A stretch of 64,000 bases of DNA from Neonectria sp. B-13 (Eukaryota; Ascomycota; Sordariomycetes; Hypocreales; Nectriaceae): positions 36,561 to 100,560 of the forward strand of contig NOKP01000052.1 in the NCBI GenBank assembly GCA_002682825.1, written 5' to 3'. How positions within the stretch are numbered: position 1 is the stretch's first letter; each line of letters begins with the position of its first letter. The translations under genes and the position numbers were made by a program. The notes under the pieces were generated by a model, which worked only from the letters and a program-made list of their open reading frames with translations, did no database searches and was not told the DNA's origin. Below, piece by piece: positions 25,954 to 36,500 of this stretch.

Positions 25954-27267
25954 ATGTCCGTACAGGATTCGATTTGTCTCGGGATAGAGGTCGAGTTCCT
26001 TGCTGCACAGCACTTAAACGAAACCTCCCAGACCAACGACGTCGACCCTCGATGGGCCTGCGATCCGCCATCTCGGGACCCATACCTGCAACAGCAAACT
26101 TCCAGCCAACAACTCGCAAGTAAATCGCCTCATCATTGGGCCGAGACGTCGTCTATTCTCAAGTCCTGTGAGATTCTCGCCGGTCTTGGCCTTCCCACCG
26201 CGTGCCGTCATGCTTCCGAACCAGATTCGAAGAACCCAATCTCACAGAATGCGCCTGCAGGCTCCGTCTTCAAACTCCCAGACTCAACTGACTTGCGTGT
26301 TTGGAACAAGGACACCTCTACATCCAAGGCCGGAGCTGTATCACGCTCCGACTATTGGTTCGTGGTCCGCGAGCGTCACATCACCGAGGACATCAGGAAG
26401 GTGCCTCAAAAGTCGCCCTCCCAGGACTACTACTGGTATGGCACCGAACTCAATAGTCCCGTACTCACACGTCCCGAAGAATTCAGCCAGGGGCTGCCGA
26501 CACTGAGGCTGGGCCTAACTGCGATCCAGGACAGCATGAAAGTCGCCATTAATGCCAGCTGTGGGCTGCACCTCCACGTCAATGATGCAGGAAAGATGGA
26601 TCTCCAGACAGCCCAGCGCGTCGCTTGCCTCGTCTATCTGCTGGAGGACTCGGTCCTAATGCCACTCAGCCACCCCTCGCGGCACACATCGCCGTACTCT
26701 GCGCGGATCAGCGTCGAGTCCAAGATCGCCATGCAAAATGATATTGCGGCTTTGAAGATGGGAAGTGATGGCGCCATCCAGCTGAACGCTCTGGAGGCAC
26801 TCGTGGGACGCTTGGGTAAACGGTCAAAGGTCGACAATAAGATCCTGCAGGCCATGGGGCGCATCTACGCCCAGCCCGACCTACAAACCCTCGGCGAGGC
26901 GTTGCGCAAGTTCGATGAGGGGCCAGTGCACACGACCAGGAGGTGTGCCTTGGTTGTTTCCACAAAGCACAACACCATCGAGTTCCGGTATCCAGCTTCG
27001 ACGTTTGACACCGACTACATTGCATGCTGGGGTGCCTTGGTTCGACATATTTACGCCGTTGCGGTGAAGCCAGCCGACAAATTCTCGGACATTCTCTGCC
27101 GTGTGTACGATGTCGTCACGCGGGAGAAGGCTGTTGGGTGGCAGGTGGTGATGCAGGCCTTCGAGTTCGAGGGCATCTCTCCAGACCGATGGACGCGGTG
27201 CATGAGGGACTTTAATGGACGGCTGAAAGATCTGGACCAGCACGGTATTCTGCCCCCGACTCATTAG
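25954..27267 (+). CDS. putative amidoligase (COOH-NH2 ligase superfamily, Amidoligase_2)
   Basis: Single exon of 437 aa. The opening GIEVEFL, the central SCGLHLHV and the later TIEFRYPASTFD match the conserved acidic strand, the Gly-His-His motif and the E-F-R strand of the fungal putative amidoligase family (PF12224). This family is related to glutamine synthetase/gamma-glutamylcysteine ligase and would form amide or peptide-like bonds using ATP. The natural substrate in fungi is unknown. There is no signal peptide or membrane segment, so it is probably cytosolic. It is intronless, unlike most genes here. It points toward the NACHT_N gene (457 bp between stops). The start is the ATG directly before SVQDSICLGIEVEF. 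Confidence 0.85.
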   Translation: MSVQDSICLGIEVEFLAAQHLNETSQTNDVDPRWACDPPSRDPYLQQQTSSQQLASKSPHHWAETSSILKSCEILAGLGLPTACRHASEPDSKNPISQNAPAGSVFKLPDSTDLRVWNKDTSTSKAGAVSRSDYWFVVRERHITEDIRKVPQKSPSQDYYWYGTELNSPVLTRPEEFSQGLPTLRLGLTAIQDSMKVAINASCGLHLHVNDAGKMDLQTAQRVACLVYLLEDSVLMPLSHPSRHTSPYSARISVESKIAMQNDIAALKMGSDGAIQLNALEALVGRLGKRSKVDNKILQAMGRIYAQPDLQTLGEALRKFDEGPVHTTRRCALVVSTKHNTIEFRYPASTFDTDYIACWGALVRHIYAVAVKPADKFSDILCRVYDVVTREKAVGWQVVMQAFEFEGISPDRWTRCMRDFNGRLKDLDQHGILPPTH

Positions 27268-27724
27268 GCGGAGTTAAATTCACGACCTGCTTTTAGTGCT
27301 TTGGCTTTACATAGAGTTGAGAGCAACTACCCAGATGGATGGCTAGCATTTGGCAAGGCTTGGCACCACAGCGTTGGTGCCATAAGGGTGACTTGGATAG
27401 AGACCAGATCAATTGTAATTTGACCTTTTTCTTCTTTCTTTTCCAAGCGAGATTGCTATTGAAATCGCGAGGTGACATGTTTTCTTTCTTCAATGTGAAA
27501 TGAGTTGACTCCACATACCTGCTGTTGTGCTTCTTACACATAATCAGCCGGGAGTGCATGGTGTTCATGTCGTTGATTCCAACCAACAACCAACATGTCA
27601 TGCTTAGATTTTGATATTGGCTGTTGGAGTCAGACACAGGGCCAATACCCCTTAATACTGACGGCAAAGTGCTGGGTGGTTGGTCGACGTCCGACAACGC
27701 AATCCTTGCACCAGCTGCGGTCAG
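27268..27724. other. short convergent intergenic region
   Basis: 3' flanks of the amidoligase (+) and the NACHT_N gene (-). It holds no NACHT domain or other coding continuation of the latter. Confidence 0.6.
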
Positions 27725-28677
27725 TCAACCCCTGCCCCCGGGGCCAACACCAACACCGACATCAGATGAATCTCCGGCGTCACTTCCATTTAACAATGGT
27801 GCTCGGACAGCTTCGTCATCCCGCCTTAACAGCGCCCTCACCTCCTCGATAGCGTACCGCTCAACGTCCCGCGCCAGCTCCTCGTCGGCCTCGCGCATGC
27901 GGTCCGCCATGGCCTGCCAGCCGTGCCAGTCGACGACGTTACGCGCAGCACGGTTCCAGGCGCTCGCCGCCGCGCACACGCAGTTCATCTCACACTCCAG
28001 GATGCGCCGGCACAGCGCCAGCACCGTGTCGCGCGTGTGCTCGCGCAGCCGCAGGTAGTCGCGCTGGTGCTGCCACGCGCTCTGGTGCAGGATTTGTGGG
28101 AGGGATGTGAAGCGCGGAATGTTAGCCGTGAGATACAGGAAGACTTGGGCCGTATCTTGGTGTCTGAGCAGAGGGTCGAGAAGAAGCTGTGCTTGTGTTA
28201 GTTAGTTGGGACGATGGAGATGATATGGCTTAACCGTACGGGGGTGAGGGAGCAGACTCCCGCCCATGCAATCGCGGCGCCGGGATGTGCATCCAGCAGC
28301 GACGCAACCGTCTCGCGGGTGTCGACGAGGACGTTTCTTGCCAGGTCGTCGCCGGCATCCGTCTTGGTGCTTAGCTCACGCGCCAGCCCGGTCTCGACAA
28401 CGGTAGTCATGACCTCGAGCCTGCGCGGGGCGCCGCCCGGCAGGCCGGCGGGGCCGCCGTCGACGCCGTGGCCGGAGAGGATGGACTCGTAAGCGTGGAC
28501 GAGGCCGGCGGTGCTGAGGTTTGTCTTGAGGGCGTCGTAGGCGGTGTTCCAGAGGTCGGTTTCAGGCGCGGAGCAGGGATTGGTGGCGGGCGCGCCGTCC
28601 GGATGGCGGCGGATCTTGCCCACGATGCGTTTTACGCGGCTGCTTGGTGTTGCCGGTGGTCGTGTGCTGGCTGTCAT
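27725..28677 (-). CDS. stand-alone NACHT_N domain protein (NLR N-terminal domain without NTPase)
   Basis: Two exons, 28677-28240 and 28186-27725 (intron GTACGG...CACAG), giving 299 aa. Residues about 40-285 match the N-terminal domain of fungal NWD/NACHT NTPases (PF17100). Recognisable landmarks are DLWNTAYDALK, the later HPGAAIAWAGVC, and in exon 2 LRRLCE-type helices reading CRRILECEMNCVC, NVVDWHGW and IREADEE-like RMREADEELARDVERYA. In complete fungal NLRs this all-helical domain precedes a NACHT P-loop; here translation stops after a Gly-rich tail. No P-loop follows in the 457 bp before the neighbouring gene. The N-terminal 40 residues are basic and Pro-rich. Possible roles are a free signalling/cell-death domain or a relic of a larger receptor. 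Confidence 0.8.
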
Positions 28678-30355
28678 GGTTGCGATGGGCGGGTGGGAAT
28701 GTTGGTGTCGGGTGATGTTAGTGACGATGTCAAGCTGCGGACAGTATGGTGTTTAGTGGATGATCAGAACGGTGATGCATCAAGTCACCCAGAAAGAACC
28801 TGTCGTCGGTAGTCATGCTACTCCTGCTCCCGGCGTTGAGGGCCATGTTGGTGATGATGACGATAGATGACACGCCGAGACCTGTTAGCACAACAACCGG
28901 TGCCTTCGAAAATGGGGACAAATCGGGGGCCAACGTGAAGATCTTGGCGAGACAAAACCCAGCTTGTCAGCTTTCTCGGCTCGGCACCACGCTTGGCAAC
29001 GTGAATCGAGTGGGGAGGGAACGAACCGGAAAAGGTGACGTTGGGATATTCACAGATCGGGCCGTTTTGAGGGTTGCCGGAGCTGGGCGATTTCGTCATC
29101 GCCTCGGGCCCCCGGGGGTTGAACCTCACTGTAAGCTTAGGTGCGGGTGGTCGCTACGAGCCCTGTAAAGCTTGGGTCCCACTGGGGGCGTCATTGCGGG
29201 CCGGGGAGTTGTTTGGTGTGCCTGGGCGGGATTGAGTGTTTCTGGGTACTGTGAGTGGTTCCCGGGTCGCGTTGGAAGGTCGGGTCTTAGGGGCCGGCGA
29301 TCTCTTGTGGATGTGGCCCCACCTCGCGCATGGCAAAGGTGCCCGGGCAATATGCCGGCGCGCACCAATGGCGGCGTCGGATAGAGTAGTTTTGAGGAAT
29401 AAGGAATGGGAGGTTTCAATCAGATGCTGCGATTCATTTCGAGTTGCACGGCGAGGGTTGGTAACCGGCGGGTGAAAAGCCATTGTTTCTTGTTCTTGGC
29501 TGAGGTTTGTTCGGTAAACGAACAGCTGTCTCCTAATGTCTCGTTGGGGTGTCTGGTGGTGTGCCCGCACGGCTTAATAGAGCACCTAAGGCATAATAGA
29601 CCGGCTGTTTGTCTCAGGCCGTCAACTCGAAACAACCCAATAAACACAATCGCCAACCAGGAAGCACCGCATCGCCAACATGCCACCCTTTTAGCCAAAC
29701 CAGCACCGGGGGCTGAGCGGCCGGGTATTGATTCACGGCCAACTACCTAGCCAAGGCTCAATGAATGTAATCTATGAAAAGTATCCGTTGTTTATTTCCT
29801 GGAATGAAAGTGTCAAGGCTGCCTGCCTGCATGTCCATCCATTCCAGCCCGTTTTACGATGCGATCTACTTGAAACAATCCATCATCTCACCAGCCTGTC
29901 TCCGTGCTCAATGTTCGCCCACAGCCTCGCTCGGGCTGAACACACAGACACGGGAACTCGGGGCTTTGACTCTCGCTTTCTCCTCACATTTATCTCACTT
30001 CTTTCTCACTCTCGTTTTTTTCCATCTCTGCGTCTTTCCCTCCCTCTCTCCCGCCGCCTATTTAGATCTCCTAGTCCTTCTTTTTCCCCCTCTCTCGCTC
30101 TACCCACAACACACTCCCTGTCTTACCTTTCGTTCACATTCTTCAGAACCCTCAAGTGGTGTTGATCGCCAGAATTTTATACTTTCGCAGTCGCTCCTTT
30201 GACGTCTTTTTTCACCCGATACCCCTCGAAGCAAGCAGTCTTCGATTCATTCACTCGCCCAAGTCACTCTCTCGATCACACTTCTCAGCCACGTTTTCAG
30301 TCACCATCAATCACAACTACCCGTGTCACCCTCAACGCCAACAGCACTAGTCACG
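28678..30355. other. divergent intergenic region
   Basis: 1.7 kb between the NACHT_N start and the Hce2-like start. On the minus strand a 67-codon frame (28933-28730) with a hydrophobic stretch sits just upstream of the NACHT_N ATG; see findings. The last 400 bp before 30356 are pyrimidine-rich (CT tracts 29985-30130), typical of a fungal promoter/5' UTR of a strongly expressed gene. Confidence 0.5.
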
Positions 30356-31045
30356 ATGCGTTCTCTTGCTGTCCTCGCGACTCTGCTCGCCGGCATCGTC
30401 GCCGCCGCCCCCGTGGCCTCGTCCTCTGGTGTCACCAGTGACGATAGCAGCAACGACGACAACCTCATCGTCGTCTCTACCGTCCTCGCCTGCGCATCCA
30501 CCACGGCTTCCTCTGTCCCCGCGGCCACCTCCACTGTTGCTGCCGCCGCCGAGACACCCATCACGTGGATGCCCACTGCGCACCACCAAAAGGCCTGCGA
30601 CGAAGCCTCCTTCGCCAACGAGTCCACCGACGATCCCGTCACGCCCGCCGACTGGCGCGACTGCGCGGCCCTGTACAGCGAGTGGGCTTCGTACAACGGC
30701 ACCTTTAGCGTCGGCCATGCCAACGCCACGGCCGCCAGCAACGGAGCTCCCCCCAGCTACGACTACCCGGCCACCGGCAAGCGCGCGGCCAAGCCCAAGA
30801 GCAATGCCGGCTACGTTCCCATCATGCAGTCCGGCTCGTGCACCCTCGCCCTCAAGCCCGGCTCGCTGGACCAGCTGCTGGCCGTCGGCGACGTCGACAT
30901 CAGCGAGATCCTGCAGAATGCTCTCAACGACCATTCCTCCGGCACCCTGCTCGGTGCCCGCGGCGATGTCAACTGCGCCGTCCGCGGCGCCGACAAGACC
31001 GCTAAGGCGGCTCTGGGCTGGCAGCTGTACTACCCCGGTGCTTAG
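30356..31045 (+). CDS. secreted Hce2/Ecp2-like putative effector
   Basis: Single exon of 229 aa. An N-terminal signal peptide (about residues 1-19, MRSLAVLATLLAGIVAAAP) is followed by a Ser/Thr/Ala-rich spacer. Then comes a domain with the layout of Hce2 (PF14856, homologous to the Cladosporium effector Ecp2): C-D-x-x-S-F-x-N-x-S near its start, WRDCAAL, a GSCTLAL strand, DISEILQNAL helix and a final VNCAV. Five cysteines lie in the mature region, four within this layout. A KR dibasic site sits before the GYVPIM strand. Two NGT/NAT sequons are visible. Members are secreted and some trigger necrosis in plants or are fused to chitinases; function here is inferred only. The start is chosen at the signal peptide rather than 33 nt upstream. 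Confidence 0.8.
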   Translation: MRSLAVLATLLAGIVAAAPVASSSGVTSDDSSNDDNLIVVSTVLACASTTASSVPAATSTVAAAAETPITWMPTAHHQKACDEASFANESTDDPVTPADWRDCAALYSEWASYNGTFSVGHANATAASNGAPPSYDYPATGKRAAKPKSNAGYVPIMQSGSCTLALKPGSLDQLLAVGDVDISEILQNALNDHSSGTLLGARGDVNCAVRGADKTAKAALGWQLYYPGA

Positions 31046-31220
31046 AGGCGTGGAGGGTTGGTCCCGGAGAGAGAAAGCAGATGGCTGAGGGTGTTTTAAG
31101 ACCGAAGTGAAGAAACGAGCAAATGAGGAAAGGATGAGAATTCATGACAACGAACACAGACTACAGGCTGGCCCTAGACGGAACTCGACTGCACATGATT
31201 CACACCCAACAGACGACTAC

Positions 31221-31294
31221 TGTCTCTCACCTCTCTTCTCTTTCTCTTTTTCTTTCTCTTTCGCTCTCGCTCTCGCTCTCGCTCTCGCTCGCTC
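31221..31294. repeat. pyrimidine tract with GCTCTC microsatellite
   Basis: A 74-nt nearly pure pyrimidine stretch (CT and CTTT units), ending in several GCTCTC units around 31263-31290. Confidence 0.9.
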
Positions 31295-31606
31295 AATCGG
31301 GCAACTCATAATTCCTACCTTTCCGTACCTTACCGATGTGACGGAGGGACGGGCATAAACGGCCATGCGGGGATGGGTAACTGGGCGAATGGCGTCTAGG
31401 TATTTTCACTTTTGTTGACTGGACTGGAATGAAACGGAACGGACATGGATGATACCTCTCTGATTAGTCTCAAAGTCAATTTGATTTCAACTTTTCTCTC
31501 ATTGTTGCGTCATCTGCTTGGTGTAGTGAGTCTCATGATAGATAGCCTTGCAATTTTGTCCTTTTCCCGTGATGCCGCTGTCATGTTAGCTTCAATTTGA
31601 ACTTCA

Positions 31607-31648
31607 CCGCGTCTAGTCCACAGCGTCTAGTCCACAGCGTCTAGTCTG
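31607..31648. repeat. 14-nt tandem repeat, three copies
   Basis: Unit CAGCGTCTAGTCCA, with the first copy (CCGCG start) and the last copy (CTGCC end) diverged at their outer edges. Confidence 0.85.
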
Positions 31649-31958
31649 CCACGTCATCGTTTAGTTGTTGCATCACGCTCAGCTCATGTGATTGATTCTT
31701 CATTGTTTCCTAATGCCTCAATGCCAAGACCTAGGGTAGCCACTTTTCCTGTTGTCATACATGCGTTTCCCCATTGTCGAGGTCAACTGAATCGTGAACC
31801 TCGTGATATAGCTTCGCAAAGCTATGTGTGCCTCCTTGACGCCTCGACTCCCGCGACCCGAACTGCAAAACCATACACCCGCCTAAAACCACAACCAAAC
31901 CTGCACACCTCGTAGGTGCTCGTGCTATGAATCTCCCCCTCCAAGGTGTTGAACAACA

Positions 31959-33500
31959 TCACATTCCCCTGCCAGCTTTGCTCGTTTTTCCTTTGTAAGA
32001 ATCTTGGTACCGCTTGATAAGCACCTTGGCCCGCCTCTCCTCCTCCTTGGAGTTCTTCAACTTTTCGCTGCATTCCTCGTGGCGCTGGATCTCCCACTCC
32101 AGCTTGGCCTGGGTTTCCTCGAACAGCTGTTGCAGCTGGGTGAAGTCCACATCCTTCGCCTGGGTCTCCTCGATCAGCTCGTTGAACTCGCCCATCTTCA
32201 CATCTTGTGCGATGACTCGCTTTCGCGCTGCGTACAGCTCCCGCTCGTACGGTCGTTCATTGTTCTTGTTGCTCTTCTTCTCGGCGTTGAGTTCCTTGTA
32301 GAGGCGCTCGATCTGGGCCAGGTGATCGAGGGCGGCGGTCTCAAGACGCTTTCTCTCGTCTCTCTCCTTCTTGCATTTGTAAAGCGCGGTTTGGTACTTG
32401 TAGTCTGGAGGACGGCTAGCCCTGTCGTTAGGGTTTAAGCATTGTCCCTCGGCGATCTTGCGCTCCTCTTTCAGTTCGGAATTTTCCTTCTCCAATTCAC
32501 GGATCCGTTGATGCGCTACCATCAGTGCGCCTTGGAGACGCTGGCCGCCATCTTTGTCATCCTTCAGCTTCGCAGCCTCGGGTGCGCTTTGGGGCAGCTT
32601 CTCTATATTCTCGACCTTCACCTTCAGCGTATGGACCCGGCTCTTCTCAGCCTTGAGACTCTCCTGAAGACGTTGGATCTCCTGCTTTTGGTCCTCCATC
32701 TCACTTTTTCCCGAATCGTCTTCATCTTGCTCTTCGTGTTTGAAGTCTCTGTCTGAGCGAGACTTGCTGATGTTGGCCTTCGGAGGAGGAGATTGCCTGT
32801 TCGCCTTTTTCTTGACGTCGACATATGCGGCTCCTGGTGGCTTCCTTGCACGGAAAGTGGGAATGCTCTGGTCTTGAGGAGGTGAATCGCAAACATCGTC
32901 TTGCGTGTCAGATGGCGTGGGGTTGATGAAGGATTTCAGAACCAGATAAATCTGATAGCCGGAGAAGGACAAAAGTCCCACGATGATGAATAAGGTGAAC
33001 CAGTCGGCCAAAGCCTGACCCGCCTTGACCGTCGAAGTCACCTGCTCGAAGAAGAAGTTTCTGGTCTGGTAGGGAATGTCTTTGATAGGCGGGACCCACG
33101 CCCAGCTGCCGGTGGTGATGGCGACTAAGATGGGGAGGCACAGCTCACTGAAGATGCCATAGACGAAGTAGAGAATGCAGTACACAAGGTAGAGAATGCA
33201 AACCGCATGGATGACTTTGAGCCTTGTTGCGCCGCGGACTTGCTCGAGGAACTCATCGTTGGCAACAACGAGTGTCGGAAAGCCTCGAACATTGGAAGCA
33301 GTCTTTTTCGAAAAGGCCGCCATGGAAAAAGTGAGCTCGTACGTCAAGAGTGCGAAGTGATAGAACCATCCGACCACCCGACGGGCCAACTGCATGAGGT
33401 GCTCCGGCATCGTCATGTCCCGGAACTTTGGTGGTTCGAGAGGACGAACCCAGTCCGGAATTCTTTGAGGCGATGCCATCATCCGGGTTTCGTTGTTCAT
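31959..33500 (-). CDS. membrane-anchored coiled-coil protein, unknown function
   Basis: Single exon of 513 aa. The N-terminal third has hydrophobic segments around residues 95-135 (a Val/Ile/Leu/Tyr-rich stretch followed by LPILVAITTG) and around 165-187 (WFTLFIIVGLLSFSGYQIYLVL). A polar Pro/Ser linker follows (about 190-245). Residues about 250-500 are highly charged, Glu/Lys/Arg-rich with heptad-like Leu spacing, indicating a long coiled coil; the C terminus is basic (KTSKAGRGM). I do not recognise a family. The architecture suggests an organelle- or ER-membrane tether with a cytosolic rod, which is inference. No intron is needed and codon use looks ordinary. Several Met codons lie in the first eight residues; the first is used. 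Confidence 0.75.
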   Translation of the reverse strand: MNNETRMMASPQRIPDWVRPLEPPKFRDMTMPEHLMQLARRVVGWFYHFALLTYELTFSMAAFSKKTASNVRGFPTLVVANDEFLEQVRGATRLKVIHAVCILYLVYCILYFVYGIFSELCLPILVAITTGSWAWVPPIKDIPYQTRNFFFEQVTSTVKAGQALADWFTLFIIVGLLSFSGYQIYLVLKSFINPTPSDTQDDVCDSPPQDQSIPTFRARKPPGAAYVDVKKKANRQSPPPKANISKSRSDRDFKHEEQDEDDSGKSEMEDQKQEIQRLQESLKAEKSRVHTLKVKVENIEKLPQSAPEAAKLKDDKDGGQRLQGALMVAHQRIRELEKENSELKEERKIAEGQCLNPNDRASRPPDYKYQTALYKCKKERDERKRLETAALDHLAQIERLYKELNAEKKSNKNNERPYERELYAARKRVIAQDVKMGEFNELIEETQAKDVDFTQLQQLFEETQAKLEWEIQRHEECSEKLKNSKEEERRAKVLIKRYQDSYKGKTSKAGRGM

Positions 33501-36500
33501 GCGAATGCGTGTTGTCGACTTTGTCGCAAAGGCCTGGTTCCGCAGGTGAACGGGTTGCTTGTGTCAAGGAGGCAGTGGTGTTTTCCTCGAGGCTTTTTGA
33601 TGTTTGGAAAAGGCGAGCAAAGAGTGAATGCCTGGGCAGAAAGCCCGCGGTCCTTTGTTCGTCCATGCTGTGTTTGCAGCGAATCGGCGTTTGGGCTGTA
33701 GTGAATGTGAATATCAAGGTGAAAACAAAGTGAGGGCGTTCCGAGAAGCAAACAATGCAACGAACCGTTGCACTGGCAGCACGGTTCGACAAATGAGAGG
33801 GACACACGGTGCATCACGGCAGTCAGGGCAAAAAGGAAAAGCTCTTTCATTCGTGATAATCCGTTGGTTCGTGAGAACCCTTTGATTCGTACCATGTGAT
33901 TTGGCCTGCACAAAGCATCGAAAAGCTATATATTCTTAGACTAGAAAGGGGGGGGGCTCGTGACAACGACAAGTCTTTGTTGGGCTTATTAGATCTGCGA
34001 ACACGTTACCTTCACAATGCGACCGCCATGAAACAAGCGACACTCGTTCGCCGGCTATTGTGATCGTATTGAGCCTTGAAGGGAGGCCCTTGAAAGACAT
34101 CCAGAAGAGGCAAGTTGCGAGCGCGTCCCCCGGGGACGTAGACAACGCCCAGAAAGTAACGAAAAGCCACAAAGCGCCCACCGGGGAAGTGCATCACCCG
34201 AGAAACTCAGCCCAAGGGGAGACCGAATGACCCAGGTCAACTTCCGAGAGACTGGGTAGGTTTCCGTTTGGAAAGTGTATTGTGAGAGGGTCGAGACCGC
34301 TAAGGCCCAGGGGAACTCGGCCCCGCCTTGTGATTTGCTTGGCAGTTGGGTTCTCGAACAGTATTACTTGGTATGAAGGCATTCTAAGCAGTATTGTGCG
34401 TTTCCGAGTAAGTTGCCCAACTTCCATGGATGGTTCGCTTGGCAGCTATAGCATTCGCCTTGGCCTTCCATGATGCGGATCCGCACCTCGCGCACTCGCC
34501 TCGTTCCCTCCCTCCGAGTGTGTCTCTGTCATGCCAATGCGGTTCCAGTTACCGGAGTGCCAGCCAGCGCGGTCCGCAGTCATCCCCGCCACCTCCACCC
34601 CCAGAAAGAAGCGTGGGAGAGGGTGTGCGGGTGGGAGCATTTCCCGGGGCCCATTGGAATGTGGCCGAGGCGGGCTGCTGGCGGGCTTCCCATATATTTG
34701 ACTTTGAAAGACGGAGTGCCAAGGAGCCACTGACGCACTACACAGCGTACTACACAGACGGAAGATGCCTTGCGAGCTAAGTCGGCTTGTGGGGTGCGTT
34801 GATGAGGCTCGGTGCGAGACAGATGGCGCCGCAAAGGTGAGATGAGGAGAGCATGTCTACTGGTGCCTGCAGTTCTCGGTGGCTGTCCTGTCAGGTTCTG
34901 GGGGACAGCTGGCGTCGGGCTCAGGGACTCGGGGCGGGTTGACGGAAAGTTTCAGTGCGGTGGTGAACTGCAATTTCCACCGCCACCACCGGCGAACTCG
35001 TAAGACTTTCCGGGTATCGTTTTCGACCTCGCTTGAGGAGGCCAGAAACTCTGGAGGATAGCATCACGGTGGTGGATGTGGGAGACGCGGGCCCGTTTCA
35101 AGACCTCGAGAACAAACGCCCCGTGTGGGCATTCCGGGTCTGGACAACACCAGAATCAAAGCCAGAGCATAATTGACTTCTCCGCGTCTCCATCCTCCGC
35201 GTCTCCATCTTCCACTCTCTGTTCCGCCAGCCGTGAACGCTGGGCCATGTGGCAGAACACCTGCCGTAGTCACCCGAAGTGGGCGGTCGAAGGGGCTCCA
35301 AAGTTGGGCGAGCCGGCCGGCAGGGACATTCGCATCCGTACCTCAGATCTAGTTAGCTCTCTCTCCTGGTGGGCATTCCAGTCAAATCCCAGGCGCCTGG
35401 TCGAACTGGTTGTCCTAGCTGTCGCCCAGTTCCCCCCTTGAGGTGTGCCCCGCGGTTCCGGTCTCTGGGCTGCGCACAGGGCCTCCCGCGCCAACTGCGC
35501 CTTGCACGGATCTGAGGAAATCGTGGCCGGGAATCCGGGGACCACTATCCGTACCGTATCAGGAAATCCATCCGCCACCAAACAAGCGAAGCCCGGCAGC
35601 AATACAAACCCAGTTTTCTATTGTCCCCAATAACAGCCATGAAACCTCGCAAAAAGCGCCTCCAACTGTAGAGAGCAACAGGGGGAGGGGGAGGGGAAGG
35701 GGAGGNNNNNNNNNNNNNNNNNNNNNNNNNNNNNNNNNNNNNNNNNNNNNNNNNNNNNNNNNNNNNNNNNNNNNNNNNNNNNNNNNNNNNNNNNNNNNNN
35801 NNNNNTTTCTGTCAAAATTACCCCGGCTAACTTAGATGCCCCGTCATCGCAGAAATGCGCAATTAACCTGCTTGATGTGATTGACAGCCAGCAGTGGAGT
35901 CGTGCGTATATCGATCAGCGAGGGTGGCATGACGATGGCTGGCCGACAATGCCTGTGGAAATGGAAATGTGCGGTTTTCCCTGCTCACCTCTGTCCCGAA
36001 TGCCTAACTAGCCGGCATGTCATTTCGTTCGGCACCGAGGCAAATCATCACTGCCGATAACTGCTGCTGGTACTGAGTCGCTCAGTCAGCTTCTCGGTAC
36101 ACATCGAAGCATTCATCTAAGCAATAGTCTTGGCACGCACTTCGCCAGCCAACAGGAATACGTAGACTGTGTCAGCAGCAAAATGTCAGAAAGCCATCAA
36201 TCGCATTTCCCGCGGTCCCCCACTTATCCATCTCCCATCACACACTCCCTTCACGCCACACCTCGCTGCTCTCTCTCCCACTTTTCTTTCTCTCTCCCGC
36301 ACTCCACGACCTCTCCAACTCTACCTTCACTCCCTCCTCGTGGCAAGCAGCATCGGCGAACCTATTCAGCCTCCGCTATCCCACAATGATCCCGGTCAGT
36401 CGGGTCTGCGAGTAAGTCGCCGTAAGGCAAGCCTAAAACCTTGAGTCCGTGGGCCTGGTCGTCGGCAACTTGTGCAAACTTTGATTTGCCGGCCGTTGAG

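Larger units (their letters stand above)
31046..31958. other. intergenic region with simple repeats
   Basis: 3' flanks of the Hce2-like gene and of the coiled-coil gene. Contains a long pyrimidine microsatellite and a 14-nt tandem repeat, listed separately. Confidence 0.6.
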
